Origin: Nocardia carnea
GTDB lineage: Bacteria; Actinomycetota; Actinomycetes; Mycobacteriales; Mycobacteriaceae
Reading direction: 5' to 3'
Assembly (NCBI RefSeq): GCF_029869215.1
Contig: NZ_JARWPM010000376.1
Span: forward strand, 1 to 51,022
Length of the DNA stretch: 51,022 nt
Within the stretch, counting starts at the first letter, position 1; each line of letters starts with the position of its first letter. Position numbers and translations under genes: made by a program. The notes beneath the pieces are model-generated. The model was not told the origin of the DNA and made no database searches. It saw nothing but the letters and a program-made list of their open reading frames with translations. Positions 42,069 to 49,995 of the stretch are shown here, one piece after another.

Positions 42069-42383
42069 GGCATCAGCTTCCTCGCAGCCGCGGGCTCCGC
42101 GCAGGTCACGGCCGTGACCGCGCAGGGGCGTGATTCCGCCAACGAGGACCTCGAGCGGGCGCTCCGGGCGGCACGGCATCTACCACAGGTGGAACACATA
42201 GTTCTGCCGAGTTCCGAGTTACCGCTCACCTATGCCGGGCTGTGGGACGGGCCGACCTGGTTGAACGAGCCTTCACCGCTGATTGTCGGCAGACGCCGTG
42301 TCGGTGCGCTCGCGCGACTGGCGTCGGCCCGCGGTCCGCGAGTGCATCTGACGGGCCACGGTGGAGACCACGTCTTCGGAGGG
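42069..42383 (+). pseudogene. Asparagine synthetase/lasso cyclase internal fragment
   Basis: About 105 codons (FLAAAGSAQVTAVTAQGRDSAN, EDLERALRAARHLP, VEHIVLPSSELPL, then HLTGHGGDHVFGG) match the synthetase domain of asparagine synthetase-like proteins, most like lasso-peptide cyclases. The ATP-pyrophosphatase SGGxDS motif normally just upstream is missing, and the C-terminal half is absent, so it cannot work. A seven-base-pair hairpin (GCCCCGG/CCGGGGC, 42053-42071) lies exactly at its 5' border. This suggests a lost ribosomal-peptide cluster. Confidence 0.65.
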
Positions 42384-42502
42384 CCATCTTCGCTGTCGCT
42401 TCCCGAGCCGGGAGCGTATGTGTACGGATACCGTCACAACGATCGCAGGCCGCGCCTGGTCCGTCGGGTCAATTGCCCTGAAGCCGACCCAGAGGGTCGG
42501 GT

Positions 42503-43033
42503 TTACCAGATATCCGCCCAGACCGGGCGCTTGGGGATATCGAACATGGCGTAGTTTCGGCGGACAACGACTGGAACCGAGGCGCCGGGATGCAACTGTT
42601 CGATCAGAGCGCGTGCCTTTGTCTCTTGGTACTGAAAATAGAAGAATTGTTTCTGTATCCGGGAGTCACCGCCCGTATCCGGGTGCAGGAAATGGACTTC
42701 CACGCGGACTCGCCACAGGTCGAATCCGAACGGCGCACGACTGTGCTTGCGTTGTAGTTCGGAATCGACCACCGCCGCAGTTATCGCATCCCCGGTGCGC
42801 AGCAGATAGCTACGGCGTAGTCGCCATGCCGCGGCCAGCACAAACATCCACGCCCCGATGCCCACCAACGCGCTCGCCGGTAGAAACAGCGCCATGGCGA
42901 CCGGTGAACCGATCGCCCGGGCGATAACGGCACCCAGATTCAACGCGCCGGCCATGAACGCCACTGCAGCTACCGGGACACCCAGTGTCCACACCAGTGA
43001 CATAGGGCCGACCATCCGGCCAGGCCGCCCCAT
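42503..43033 (-). CDS. Small membrane protein (DUF3592-like)
   Basis: A 176-residue protein with two N-terminal membrane helices (VWTLGVPVAAVAFMAGALNL, ALFLPASALVGIGAWMFVLAAAW) and a soluble C-terminal domain of about 100 residues with the pattern of DUF3592 proteins (AVVDSELQRKH, then VEVHFLHPDTGG, GASVPVVVRRNYAMFDIPK). ATG 43033 has GAGGAG upstream. Function is unknown. It lies downstream of the type VII secretion target operon on the same strand and may be part of it. Confidence 0.65.
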   Translation of the reverse strand: MGRPGRMVGPMSLVWTLGVPVAAVAFMAGALNLGAVIARAIGSPVAMALFLPASALVGIGAWMFVLAAAWRLRRSYLLRTGDAITAAVVDSELQRKHSRAPFGFDLWRVRVEVHFLHPDTGGDSRIQKQFFYFQYQETKARALIEQLHPGASVPVVVRRNYAMFDIPKRPVWADIW

Positions 43034-43171
43034 GTCAGCTCCTCGGATTCGACCGGGAATACGCCGGCCGATACGGCAATCGAATACAAACAGCGTTCAT
43101 CTCAGCGCCACCGCTGCTCGCCGGGATATTCGTCGAAATCATCAGGCCAGTCGCTGGGTCCGACGACGGTT

Positions 43172-43534
43172 TCACCCGTTCTCGGACGCCGGGTCGGAGT
43201 CTGGGGTGACGGCCAGGTGGGCGTCGGTGGTGGTGTGGGTGTTTGTGGTGGTTCGGGAGTCCACGTCCAGGTGAACTGCGGGGAGTTCTTCGCTGGCGAC
43301 TCGCTCGGCGTATTCCTTGAGCGCCGGGGACGCTGTGTCCATCCCGGCGACAATGGAAATGAATTCCTCCGTGACCTCGGTGGGTCCGTCGAAAAGTTGC
43401 TCGACGTCCAGCCTGGCCAAGCGGATCGTGGCCGTACGCAGATTGTCTACCGCATCCATGACCTTGCGGGCGATCGCGTCGACCGCGGGATCGATATCGG
43501 GTTCCCGCATGCTGCCCCATTGTGGTTTGCTCAC
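43172..43534 (-). CDS. Partner protein of the type VII secretion target
   Basis: A 120-residue acidic protein with no signal peptide: a helical part (PAVDAIARKVMDAVDNLRTATIRLARLDVEQLFDG) like small ESX-associated or WXG-like helical hairpins, then a Thr-rich tail ending in SENG. Its GTG at 43534 overlaps the stop of the preceding gene by four bases, so they are co-translated. A shift of frame near 43260 would swap the tail for a Pro/Thr-rich one ending SDWPDDFDEYPGEQRWR, which looks more natural (see findings). Role: probably chaperone or co-substrate for the secreted protein. Confidence 0.65.
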   Translation of the reverse strand: MSKPQWGSMREPDIDPAVDAIARKVMDAVDNLRTATIRLARLDVEQLFDGPTEVTEEFISIVAGMDTASPALKEYAERVASEELPAVHLDVDSRTTTNTHTTTDAHLAVTPDSDPASENG

Positions 43535-44790
43535 GCGTTCTCCCAGGGTGCGGTGCCGGAGCCTACGTCGTAGGACTGGGTGGGCCGATTGGTGGTGGCG
43601 CCGTAATCCGCGATCTGTGCAATATCCTGGCCGACGGCCACGGCACGGGTCGCGTCGTCGATCTTGCTGGTGACGGGCGCGACGGCCTCCTCGAGCTTTT
43701 GTTTCGCGTTCTCTCTCAGCTGGCCAACCGGATCTTTGATGATGTCGAGGAGTTTCTTGAATGCGTCGGCGAGTTCTTTGATCTTGCCTACCACGTCGAT
43801 CGCGGCGTTGACGAGGAGACCGATATCTACGACCAGTTTGGCGATACGAGCGGCTCCGAGCCCGGGTACCGCCGCGGAAAGGATGTTCGCGACCGACTTG
43901 AGGGCTCCTTTGATGTCGTCGAAGTCGACGTACTTGTTGAGCATCCCCCAGAGTTTCTCGAGGATGATGCGGATGCCGTCCCTGATCATGTCGGAGACTT
44001 CCCCCGCACAGTCACTGACGACCCGGCCGACCGGTCCTTCCCATTTCATCGCCGCGATCTGCTTGGTGGCCCAGTCGTGAAACGATACGGCGGCCGCGCC
44101 GTCCCAATTGGGTTGGCCGTTTGTGCTTCCGTCGATCCGCTTCACCCCGGATTCGAGGTTTTTGCCGCATGCTTCGATTCCATTGCCGGCCGCTTTGTAC
44201 ACCTCGCCTAGCCTGCGGATTTCGGACCAGTTTCCGGGTATCGGCTCCAGGCATTTGACCAACGGGTCGTATTCGGTTCCCGCTGCGCGCGTAATGCTCT
44301 TGATGGACTCGTTCACGTTACCGAGCACCGGGAAAACCTCGGCGATGAGACCGGCGAGCTCCTCCTTGTTCGCAGCCGGCGCCTCGAGTTTGAACGACTC
44401 CGGTTTCGGATAGCTGACGGCACCTGCGTATTGCGCGGTGACGCCGATCTCCTCGGTGCTGTCGTTTCCCGGAGCGGCTGACTCGGTGGCCGCATTCAGT
44501 GCCGCATAGGTTCTCTGATCCTGGTGGTGATACATCCAGGCGGCTTTGTTGAGTTCCGTCCCGCTGCCGGTCGTGGTCTCGGCAAGCACCCGGTGCCGCT
44601 GAGACATCCAGTCGGCCGCGTCGTTGATCGGGGCCACGAGCGTGTCGATGATCGGCCCGTGCAGCCACTCTGCCGCTCTACCTTCCTTCGCCACGAAATC
44701 CGACGTCGCTTGGACGTCGGCACCGATGGAGGCGAGGAGAACACCCAGGCCGGCGATCTCGCTGGAATTTGCCGATAACGTCTCGGTCAT
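43531..44790 (-). CDS. Type VII secretion (ESX) target protein
   Basis: A 419-residue protein without a classical signal. Residues ~5-100 match the EspC-like type VII secretion target domain (IAGLGVLLASIGADVQATSDF, then LNKAAWMYHHQDQRTYAAL with the end YxxxD/E-like spacing). A second WXG-like module lies at ~225-250 (NWDGAAAVSFHDWATKQ), followed by a long amphipathic helical region (SVANILSAAVPGLGAARIAKLV) and a charged C-terminus. This is the layout of large ESX substrates; the C-terminal part has no recognised toxin motif. It heads an operon with the 120-residue partner and possibly the DUF3592-like gene. No ESX core genes are in the window. Confidence 0.7.
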   Translation of the reverse strand: MTETLSANSSEIAGLGVLLASIGADVQATSDFVAKEGRAAEWLHGPIIDTLVAPINDAADWMSQRHRVLAETTTGSGTELNKAAWMYHHQDQRTYAALNAATESAAPGNDSTEEIGVTAQYAGAVSYPKPESFKLEAPAANKEELAGLIAEVFPVLGNVNESIKSITRAAGTEYDPLVKCLEPIPGNWSEIRRLGEVYKAAGNGIEACGKNLESGVKRIDGSTNGQPNWDGAAAVSFHDWATKQIAAMKWEGPVGRVVSDCAGEVSDMIRDGIRIILEKLWGMLNKYVDFDDIKGALKSVANILSAAVPGLGAARIAKLVVDIGLLVNAAIDVVGKIKELADAFKKLLDIIKDPVGQLRENAKQKLEEAVAPVTSKIDDATRAVAVGQDIAQIADYGATTNRPTQSYDVGSGTAPWENA

Positions 44791-44877
44791 CGATATCCTC
44801 TGATTCCGTTCGTTCTACGTTGCCTGCAGGCCCTGGCCATCGGATCGGGCGGACAGATCGCGGCCGGGTTCCAGGTT

Positions 44878-45498
44878 TCAGTTGGTGCCGAGTGATTCGC
44901 TCAGAATCTCGGTGATCCGACGGATCTCATCGCAGGGTGGGGGAGCCGGTACCGCCGGCAGTGTCATGATGCCCACCCGGAAGATCCCGTCGGTTGATTC
45001 GACGGCTGCCGAGCAGGCGCCGGGATTCGCCGGAGTTCGATACAGCACCGCCGCGCGCCCACCGATCGGGTCCGAGCTGAAAACCTCGTGACCGGGGTTC
45101 TTCCGGATATCGTCGAGAGTCAAGTCGCTCGATGTCACAGATACCGCGCCGGTGGGAAGCTTCTCGCCGTCGACCAGGGTTTCGCGCCAGAACTGGCAGC
45201 CGATTTCGGTGAAGATGCCGACACCTTCAGCGGTGGCTCTTTCGCGGGTCTCCGGGGCGAATCCGGCCCTGGCCACCGGATCGTCGCCCACGCTCACACA
45301 CGGGTCGAACCGGACCTGTTTCGCGCCGGTCTGTGCCGGTGCGGGCGGGACACTGACCTGCACGGAGACGCTCGTTCCCGCAGCCGCTGTCGGCGACGAA
45401 GCCTCCGTCGTTGCTTCCTGGTCCACAGAACCACCAGAACACGCCGTCAGTACCAGCGCACCCATCACCAGGCAACCGGCAGCGAAAATCGTCCTCAT
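44878..45498 (-). CDS. DUF3558 lipoprotein (copy B)
   Basis: A 206-residue lipoprotein almost the same as the gene at 18916: lipobox LTAC with Cys20, a Ser/Thr linker three residues shorter, then DUF3558 (FDPCVSVGDDPVARAGF, GCQFW, PPPCDEIRRITE). Start ATG 45498; the frame is open further upstream but that extension is not conserved in copy A. It is divergent from the intact phosphatase. Substitutions are scattered and no residue specific to function is lost, implying selection on both copies. Confidence 0.85.
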   Translation of the reverse strand: MRTIFAAGCLVMGALVLTACSGGSVDQEATTEASSPTAAAGTSVSVQVSVPPAPAQTGAKQVRFDPCVSVGDDPVARAGFAPETRERATAEGVGIFTEIGCQFWRETLVDGEKLPTGAVSVTSSDLTLDDIRKNPGHEVFSSDPIGGRAAVLYRTPANPGACSAAVESTDGIFRVGIMTLPAVPAPPPCDEIRRITEILSESLGTN

Positions 45499-45826
45499 CG
45501 TCGAACCCCCGAACATCGAGATTATCGTCCGCCCCCCTCGGGTACAGACAGTCACCAGCAGTCGGTAATGATGGCACAATTCCGCTGAATCGGTCGCGCG
45601 GAACCCTCGATGTAGAGGTTCGGTGCTCCGAGTTGTGCGTTCGACGAGTGGGGTGGGGGAGCGGCTGCCGATTATCGAGCCGAAGTGACGCTCGAAGCCG
45701 ATGCGGGCGGTGTGAATCCACCTGGATATGAACACCTGCCACGGTTGCCGACCGCCGGCTGGGGCGAGGTGCCGGGCGGATGCCGGCGTCGCGGGCCTGC
45801 CGACAAACCAGATCCAACGAGGGAAT
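45499..45826. other. Divergent promoter region with copy-B-specific insert
   Basis: The first ~90 and last ~45 bases match copy A (19546-19688). Between them lie about 185 extra bases (roughly 45598-45785) absent from copy A, with no repeats at the ends and no gene; one minus-strand frame (SRWIHTARIGFERHFG) is suggestive of a protein fragment of unknown family. It must contain the promoters of the lipoprotein and phosphatase genes. Confidence 0.45.
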
Positions 45827-46462
45827 ATGCAGAATCTCTATGTGGTGAGCCACCCGCATGCCGACCACACCGAAACCGACCTGGTCGGCGGTTGGTACGA
45901 CTCGCACCTGACGCCGCCCGGACGGCGCGACGCACACCTGATCGCCGAGGAACTCCGCCGCCGCCGCGACCCACTGCGACCGATCCGCATCACCACATCC
46001 GACCTGTCCCGATGCGCCGAAACCGCCGGAATTCTCGCCACAGTCCTCGCTGCCCCGGTTTCGGCGGATCCGCGCCTGCGTGAGATCAGCTTCGGCGAAG
46101 CCGAAGGCCGGCCGAACGAGTGGCTCGCCCAGCGGCAGATCCCCGCGCCGGACCATGACCGCCTCGACCATCGCGGCCCTATCGCTGGTGCCGAGACACG
46201 GCGCGAGGTAGCAACCCGGGTCGGTGCCTGCATCAGTACCTTGATGACCGATATCGGTCACGATCACATCGTGGTCACCCACGGATACGCGCTGACGTTC
46301 GTGGTGACCAGCTGGATGCAGATCCCCGTCGATGCGGTGGGATTCGCCTCCTTCGCGACAACACCCGGTGCGATCACCCATCTACGCCTCGACGACTACT
46401 GGCGCAACCGCGCACTGGTCGCCCTCGCAGACACCAGCCATCTGAAAACCGATAAGAACTGA
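45827..46462 (+). CDS. Histidine phosphatase family protein (copy B)
   Basis: A 211-residue phosphoglycerate mutase-like phosphatase. The N-terminal motif, usually RHG, reads VVSHPHADH, keeping the phospho-acceptor His9; this SHP form is seen in an actinobacterial branch with the following VGGWYDSHLTPPGRRDA. SDLSRCAETA supplies the second Arg, FGEAEGRPNEW the acid, and VVTHGYALTF the second His. Start ATG 45827 follows CGAGGGA. Likely a small-molecule phosphatase. Its paralogue at 19689 has a 190-base deletion. It is followed by the APH gene 64 bases on. Confidence 0.85.
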   Translation: MQNLYVVSHPHADHTETDLVGGWYDSHLTPPGRRDAHLIAEELRRRRDPLRPIRITTSDLSRCAETAGILATVLAAPVSADPRLREISFGEAEGRPNEWLAQRQIPAPDHDRLDHRGPIAGAETRREVATRVGACISTLMTDIGHDHIVVTHGYALTFVVTSWMQIPVDAVGFASFATTPGAITHLRLDDYWRNRALVALADTSHLKTDKN

Positions 46463-46526
46463 CCGATCACGATCACCGTCCATCCCGTAGTCAGGCCACC
46501 ACACCGCCTCAGTACAGTGACACCGC

Positions 46527-47423
46527 ATGACCGGCACCGAGCTGGAGATCACCGCGGACCTGGTCCGTGACCTGCTGCGGGCGCAACATCCCGACCTCGC
46601 GGGGCTGTCCATCCGCGAGGTTGCGGGTGGCTGGGGCAACCAGATGTGGCGCCTCGGGGACGAGTTGGCCGTACGTATGCAGCGCATGGACCCCACCCCG
46701 GACTTGCAGCTGAAGGAGCGACGGTGGCTCCCCGTGCTGGCCCCGCACCTGCCACTGCCGGTGCCGACCCCGGTGCGATTCGGTGAACCGTCCGAGCGTT
46801 TCCCCAAACACTGGACCGTGATGACATGGGTTCCCGGCGAACCGCTCGACCACGCCACGATCAGCCGCGGCACCCATGCGGCCGATACGCTGGCAGCATT
46901 CCTACGGGCACTCCATGTTCCCGCACCCGCCGAGGCGCCGATCGCTACCGACCGCGGCACCCATCTCGGTGACTGCACGGACGGCTTCGAGGCATTCTGC
47001 CAAGCCGTCGCCCCTGCCGACCTCGCTACTGATGTCCGGGCGGTCTGGCACGATGCCGTCGCCGCCGATGCCTGGGAGGGTCCACCGGTGTGGGTGCACG
47101 GCGACCTGCATCCCGCGAACGTCGTCGTCTCGGATGGAACGCTCTCGGGCATAGTCGATTTCGGTGACCTGTTCGCCGGTGACCCGGCGTGGGACCTCGC
47201 CGCCGCCTGGGTGCTGCTGCCCGCGGGCGAGGCCGCGCGGTTCTTCGACATGTACGCGCACGCGGATGAGGCGGCGGTCCAGCGGGCCCGCGGGCTGGCG
47301 GCCATGAAAAGTCTGTTTCTGATGCTCATGGGGCAGAACGGAGATCGGGGTCTTCCGGGCGGAAAGGCGCACTGGGGACCTGCCGGCCGGGCGGCACTCG
47401 AGCGTGTTCTGAAGGGCGTGTGA
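46527..47423 (+). CDS. Aminoglycoside phosphotransferase-family kinase (copy B)
   Basis: A 298-residue APH-family kinase, about 90 percent like the copy at 20199. The Brenner motif HGDLHPAN and DFGD metal site are unchanged, so both copies should be active. Differences concentrate at residues ~145-180 (the segment around TDRGTHLGDCTDGF), where one codon is also inserted; this part of the C-lobe often shapes the substrate pocket, so the paralogues may differ in specificity. It is followed 21 bases later by the 172-residue gene. It sits next to a phosphatase gene, so a phosphorylation cycle is conceivable. Confidence 0.88.
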   Translation: MTGTELEITADLVRDLLRAQHPDLAGLSIREVAGGWGNQMWRLGDELAVRMQRMDPTPDLQLKERRWLPVLAPHLPLPVPTPVRFGEPSERFPKHWTVMTWVPGEPLDHATISRGTHAADTLAAFLRALHVPAPAEAPIATDRGTHLGDCTDGFEAFCQAVAPADLATDVRAVWHDAVAADAWEGPPVWVHGDLHPANVVVSDGTLSGIVDFGDLFAGDPAWDLAAAWVLLPAGEAARFFDMYAHADEAAVQRARGLAAMKSLFLMLMGQNGDRGLPGGKAHWGPAGRAALERVLKGV

Positions 47424-47444
47424 CGAACGGGGAGAATCGGACTC

Positions 47445-47963
47445 GTGAGAATGGGCATCTCTGGTTTCGATCCGTCGTTCCTGGCCGGGATCGAAGCGAT
47501 CCGCCGGGAACATGGCTCAGGCTTGGCGGCGCTCGCCGGGCGGCGTCTCACCGGGTTCGCGCTCGTGCGTTTCGCCGAGGACGGGGACTGGTTCGCCGAC
47601 TGCCCGGTCGTCTTGGAGTTCGAGGGCATGCGGGTGGAGATCTGTCACTGGAAGCTCGATGAACTATCGATCGGCTGGAACACGATCGACACCGCGGCGG
47701 CGATCACCGGCTGGGAGACGTCCGAGCTGACACCCGAATGGTCCTTCGCCGACGAGCGGCTCGGGCAGTTCGTCGGTCACGAGTTGCGTGAAGTCGCCCT
47801 GCTCGAGTGGCATCCAGCGGGCCGTGACCTGGCCAGGGGCACGGTTGCCGTGGAGTTCGCCTTCGCTGACCGACAGTTGCACATCACCAACGGTCTCGAT
47901 CAGAACAGCATTCACGTCGGTGCGGCCCACCAGGACTATGTGCGGTACCGGCTGGATTGCTGA
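47445..47963 (+). CDS. Unknown 172-residue protein (copy B)
   Basis: The intact second copy of the unknown gene, starting at GTG 47445, with the same length as copy A and scattered conservative changes. The N-terminus MRMGISGFDP and the LAALAGRRLTGFALVRFAEDGDWFADCPVV core are the parts that survive as remnants elsewhere. It is soluble, acidic, Trp-rich and has no recognised domain. It is paired with the APH gene in both copies. Confidence 0.7.
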   Translation: MRMGISGFDPSFLAGIEAIRREHGSGLAALAGRRLTGFALVRFAEDGDWFADCPVVLEFEGMRVEICHWKLDELSIGWNTIDTAAAITGWETSELTPEWSFADERLGQFVGHELREVALLEWHPAGRDLARGTVAVEFAFADRQLHITNGLDQNSIHVGAAHQDYVRYRLDC

Positions 47964-48074
47964 ACGCGGCCCGATTCGTATACGTCATCTCTGCTATCTG
48001 TGCCTTCGGGTCCCGACGAACGCCCCCAACCCGATGACCCCGGCGCAGGGGAGAGGGGCCGGATAGCGGTCAGG

Positions 48075-49013
48075 TCACTCGGTGACAGCAACGAGTTTGC
48101 CGCCCCGCGGGAAGTGGTGAAGTTCGAGTTCCGTGAGCGCCGGGATCGCCTCGGTCAGTGGCACCGTTCGGGCGATCGGCACGTGGAGCGTCCCCAGCCC
48201 AGCGGCATGTGCGACGGCGTCGAGGTCGGCGGTGAAAGGTTGGGCGATCATCAATCGGTACGGCCCGGGTTCCGCACTGCGGGCGAACTTCGATGGGCTC
48301 GGGTTGATGTCGATCAGGTGTCCGGTGCGCTCGGTGAGCATTATCGTCGCCTCCGTCGGCAACGTGCCTGCGGTGTCGAGGACGAGGTCGAACCGTCCCG
48401 CCACGCTCTCGGGGTCGAAGTCGAATCCCATTATCGGGTCGATGCCCAAGGCGCGGGCTTCCGCCATTGCGGTGGGGCGGCAGCTACCGGCGACCGACGC
48501 CCCTCGGGACAGCGCGAATTGGACCGCGGCCCGGCCGACGCCGCCGAGACAGCCGTGGATGAACACAGCCTGTCCCTCGTTCAGCTTGCCTTCGCGGACT
48601 ATCGCTTGGTAGGCGGTGATGCCGACTGTCGGGATGGCTGCGGCCTGTTCGAAGGAGAGGCTTGCGGGCTTGTGGACCACCCCGCTTTCCGCGGCGACGA
48701 CCACCTCGGAGAAAGACCCGGCCCCTTCGGGGCTCGTGCCGCCCAGTACCTCGTCGCCGACCCGCAGTCGAGCAACATCGGTTCCGACCGCTTCCACCAC
48801 GCCCGCGAAGTCCGTGCCGAATCCACGTGGGAAGGCGCGGCCGGTCACCATCTCCATCGCGCCGCCGCGGATCTTCCAGTCCATCGGGTTGGCCGATGCG
48901 GCGCGCACGCGCACAAGCACCTCGTGTGGCCCCGGCCGCCGGGGCTCGAAGTTGTCCAGCCGCAACACCTCGGGTCCGCCGTACCGGTGGTACTGGATGC
49001 GCTGCATCGTCAT
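48075..49013 (-). CDS. Zinc-free quinone oxidoreductase (MDR family)
   Basis: A 312-residue medium-chain dehydrogenase of the NADPH:quinone reductase type: N-terminal GroES-like domain (RIQYHRYGGPEVLRL, GFGTDFAGVVEAVG), then a Rossmann domain with FIHGCLGGVGRAAVQFALSRGA. The zinc-ligand cysteines of alcohol dehydrogenases are absent. It probably reduces quinones or enones with NADPH. ATG 49013 overlaps the stop of the upstream SDR by four bases (ATGA), so the two form an operon. Confidence 0.88.
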   Translation of the reverse strand: MTMQRIQYHRYGGPEVLRLDNFEPRRPGPHEVLVRVRAASANPMDWKIRGGAMEMVTGRAFPRGFGTDFAGVVEAVGTDVARLRVGDEVLGGTSPEGAGSFSEVVVAAESGVVHKPASLSFEQAAAIPTVGITAYQAIVREGKLNEGQAVFIHGCLGGVGRAAVQFALSRGASVAGSCRPTAMAEARALGIDPIMGFDFDPESVAGRFDLVLDTAGTLPTEATIMLTERTGHLIDINPSPSKFARSAEPGPYRLMIAQPFTADLDAVAHAAGLGTLHVPIARTVPLTEAIPALTELELHHFPRGGKLVAVTE

Positions 49014-49933
49014 GCGCCCGCGGCGTCTGTTGCCGGGGCGGGCGTCGGCGAGGCGAAGGGGAAACGCGTGCCGGTGAGGTGTTCGGAGACGTGCCAGAGC
49101 CGCGTGGCGGCGTCCGGATCCTCGGCCACGGGGGATATCCGGCCCACCGTGGCCGGTCCGCGTACACCGCCGAAGCGGCTCGGGCCGGCGAAACTGCCGC
49201 CGGGAATGTCGCCGACGGCCGCCAGCAGGGTGGGAAGCGCACCGGCGTCGGAACTCTGGGCGAGCATGGGTGTGAAGAGGGCCGACAGGGCGTCGAGAAG
49301 CCGGTTTCCGCTGGTAATCCGGAAGCCGGTGGCGGCCCAACCAGGATGCGCGGTGGTCGCGATAACCGGCGAACCGACCGCGTTCAGGCGGTGTTGTAGT
49401 TCGGCAGTGAACAGCAGGACCGACAACTTCGACGCACCGTAGGCGCCGAACGGCTGGTAGGGGCGTTGTGTCCACTGCATGTCGTCGAAGTCGAGCTGCG
49501 CGGTGCGGTACGCGGTCGACGAGGTGGACACGACGCGGTCGGTGATTCGGTCCAGCAGCAGGTTCGTCAACGCGAAGGGCGCCAGGTGGTTGACGCCGAA
49601 CTGGAGTTCGAAACCGTCTGCGGTGTGCTGTAGCGAGTCGGTCATGGTGCCGGCGTTGTTGATGAGCACGTCCACTGTGCTGTCGATGCCGTCCGCGAAC
49701 TGCCGGACCGATGCCAGCGAGCTGAGGTCGAGCGGGCGGACTTCGACCGTGCCGCTCATCTCGGCGGCGGCGGCACGGCCCTTGTCCTGGTCTCGGACAG
49801 CGAGGATGAGCCGTGCGCCCTTGGCGGCCAGGGCGGCCGCCGCGGCACGGCCGATTCCGCTGCCGGCGCCGGTGACGATGACGGTGCGGCCGGTCTGATC
49901 CGGTATCTGCGAAGGAGAGGCGAGTGTGAGCAT
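49010..49933 (-). CDS. Short-chain dehydrogenase/reductase
   Basis: A 307-residue SDR of the retinol dehydrogenase/WW-oxidoreductase-like type: VIVTGAGSGIG (nucleotide motif 20-28), DVLINNAG, VVSTSSTAYR with the catalytic Ser and YGASK with Tyr and Lys, followed by HPGWAATGF. The length and C-terminal extension are typical of this subfamily. It is the first gene of the operon with the quinone reductase; the divergent TetR gene at 49996 very probably controls both. Substrate unknown. Confidence 0.9.
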   Translation of the reverse strand: MLTLASPSQIPDQTGRTVIVTGAGSGIGRAAAAALAAKGARLILAVRDQDKGRAAAAEMSGTVEVRPLDLSSLASVRQFADGIDSTVDVLINNAGTMTDSLQHTADGFELQFGVNHLAPFALTNLLLDRITDRVVSTSSTAYRTAQLDFDDMQWTQRPYQPFGAYGASKLSVLLFTAELQHRLNAVGSPVIATTAHPGWAATGFRITSGNRLLDALSALFTPMLAQSSDAGALPTLLAAVGDIPGGSFAGPSRFGGVRGPATVGRISPVAEDPDAATRLWHVSEHLTGTRFPFASPTPAPATDAAGA

Positions 49934-49951
49934 ATCGCCAATGTACCCACT

Positions 49952-49975
49952 GGATACTATCTAGTCAACGGATAC
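49952..49975. promoter_or_regulatory. Candidate TetR operator
   Basis: In the 62-base gap between the SDR and the divergent TetR, GGATAC occurs twice with an 18-base period (49952-49957, 49970-49975), and a near-palindrome ACTATCTAGT (49956-49965) lies between them. The position overlaps both promoters, so this is where the TetR protein should bind. Confidence 0.45.
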
Positions 49976-49995
49976 ATACTTGGTAAACTGCCCGC

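Larger units (their letters stand above)
44862..47963. repeat. Segmental duplication, copy B
   Basis: The second copy of the lipoprotein, phosphatase, APH and 172-residue gene block, matching 18900-21632. All four genes are intact here, so this copy is probably the functional one. The spacer between lipoprotein and phosphatase contains about 185 bases not present in copy A. The block abuts the type VII target operon on the left. Confidence 0.9.
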
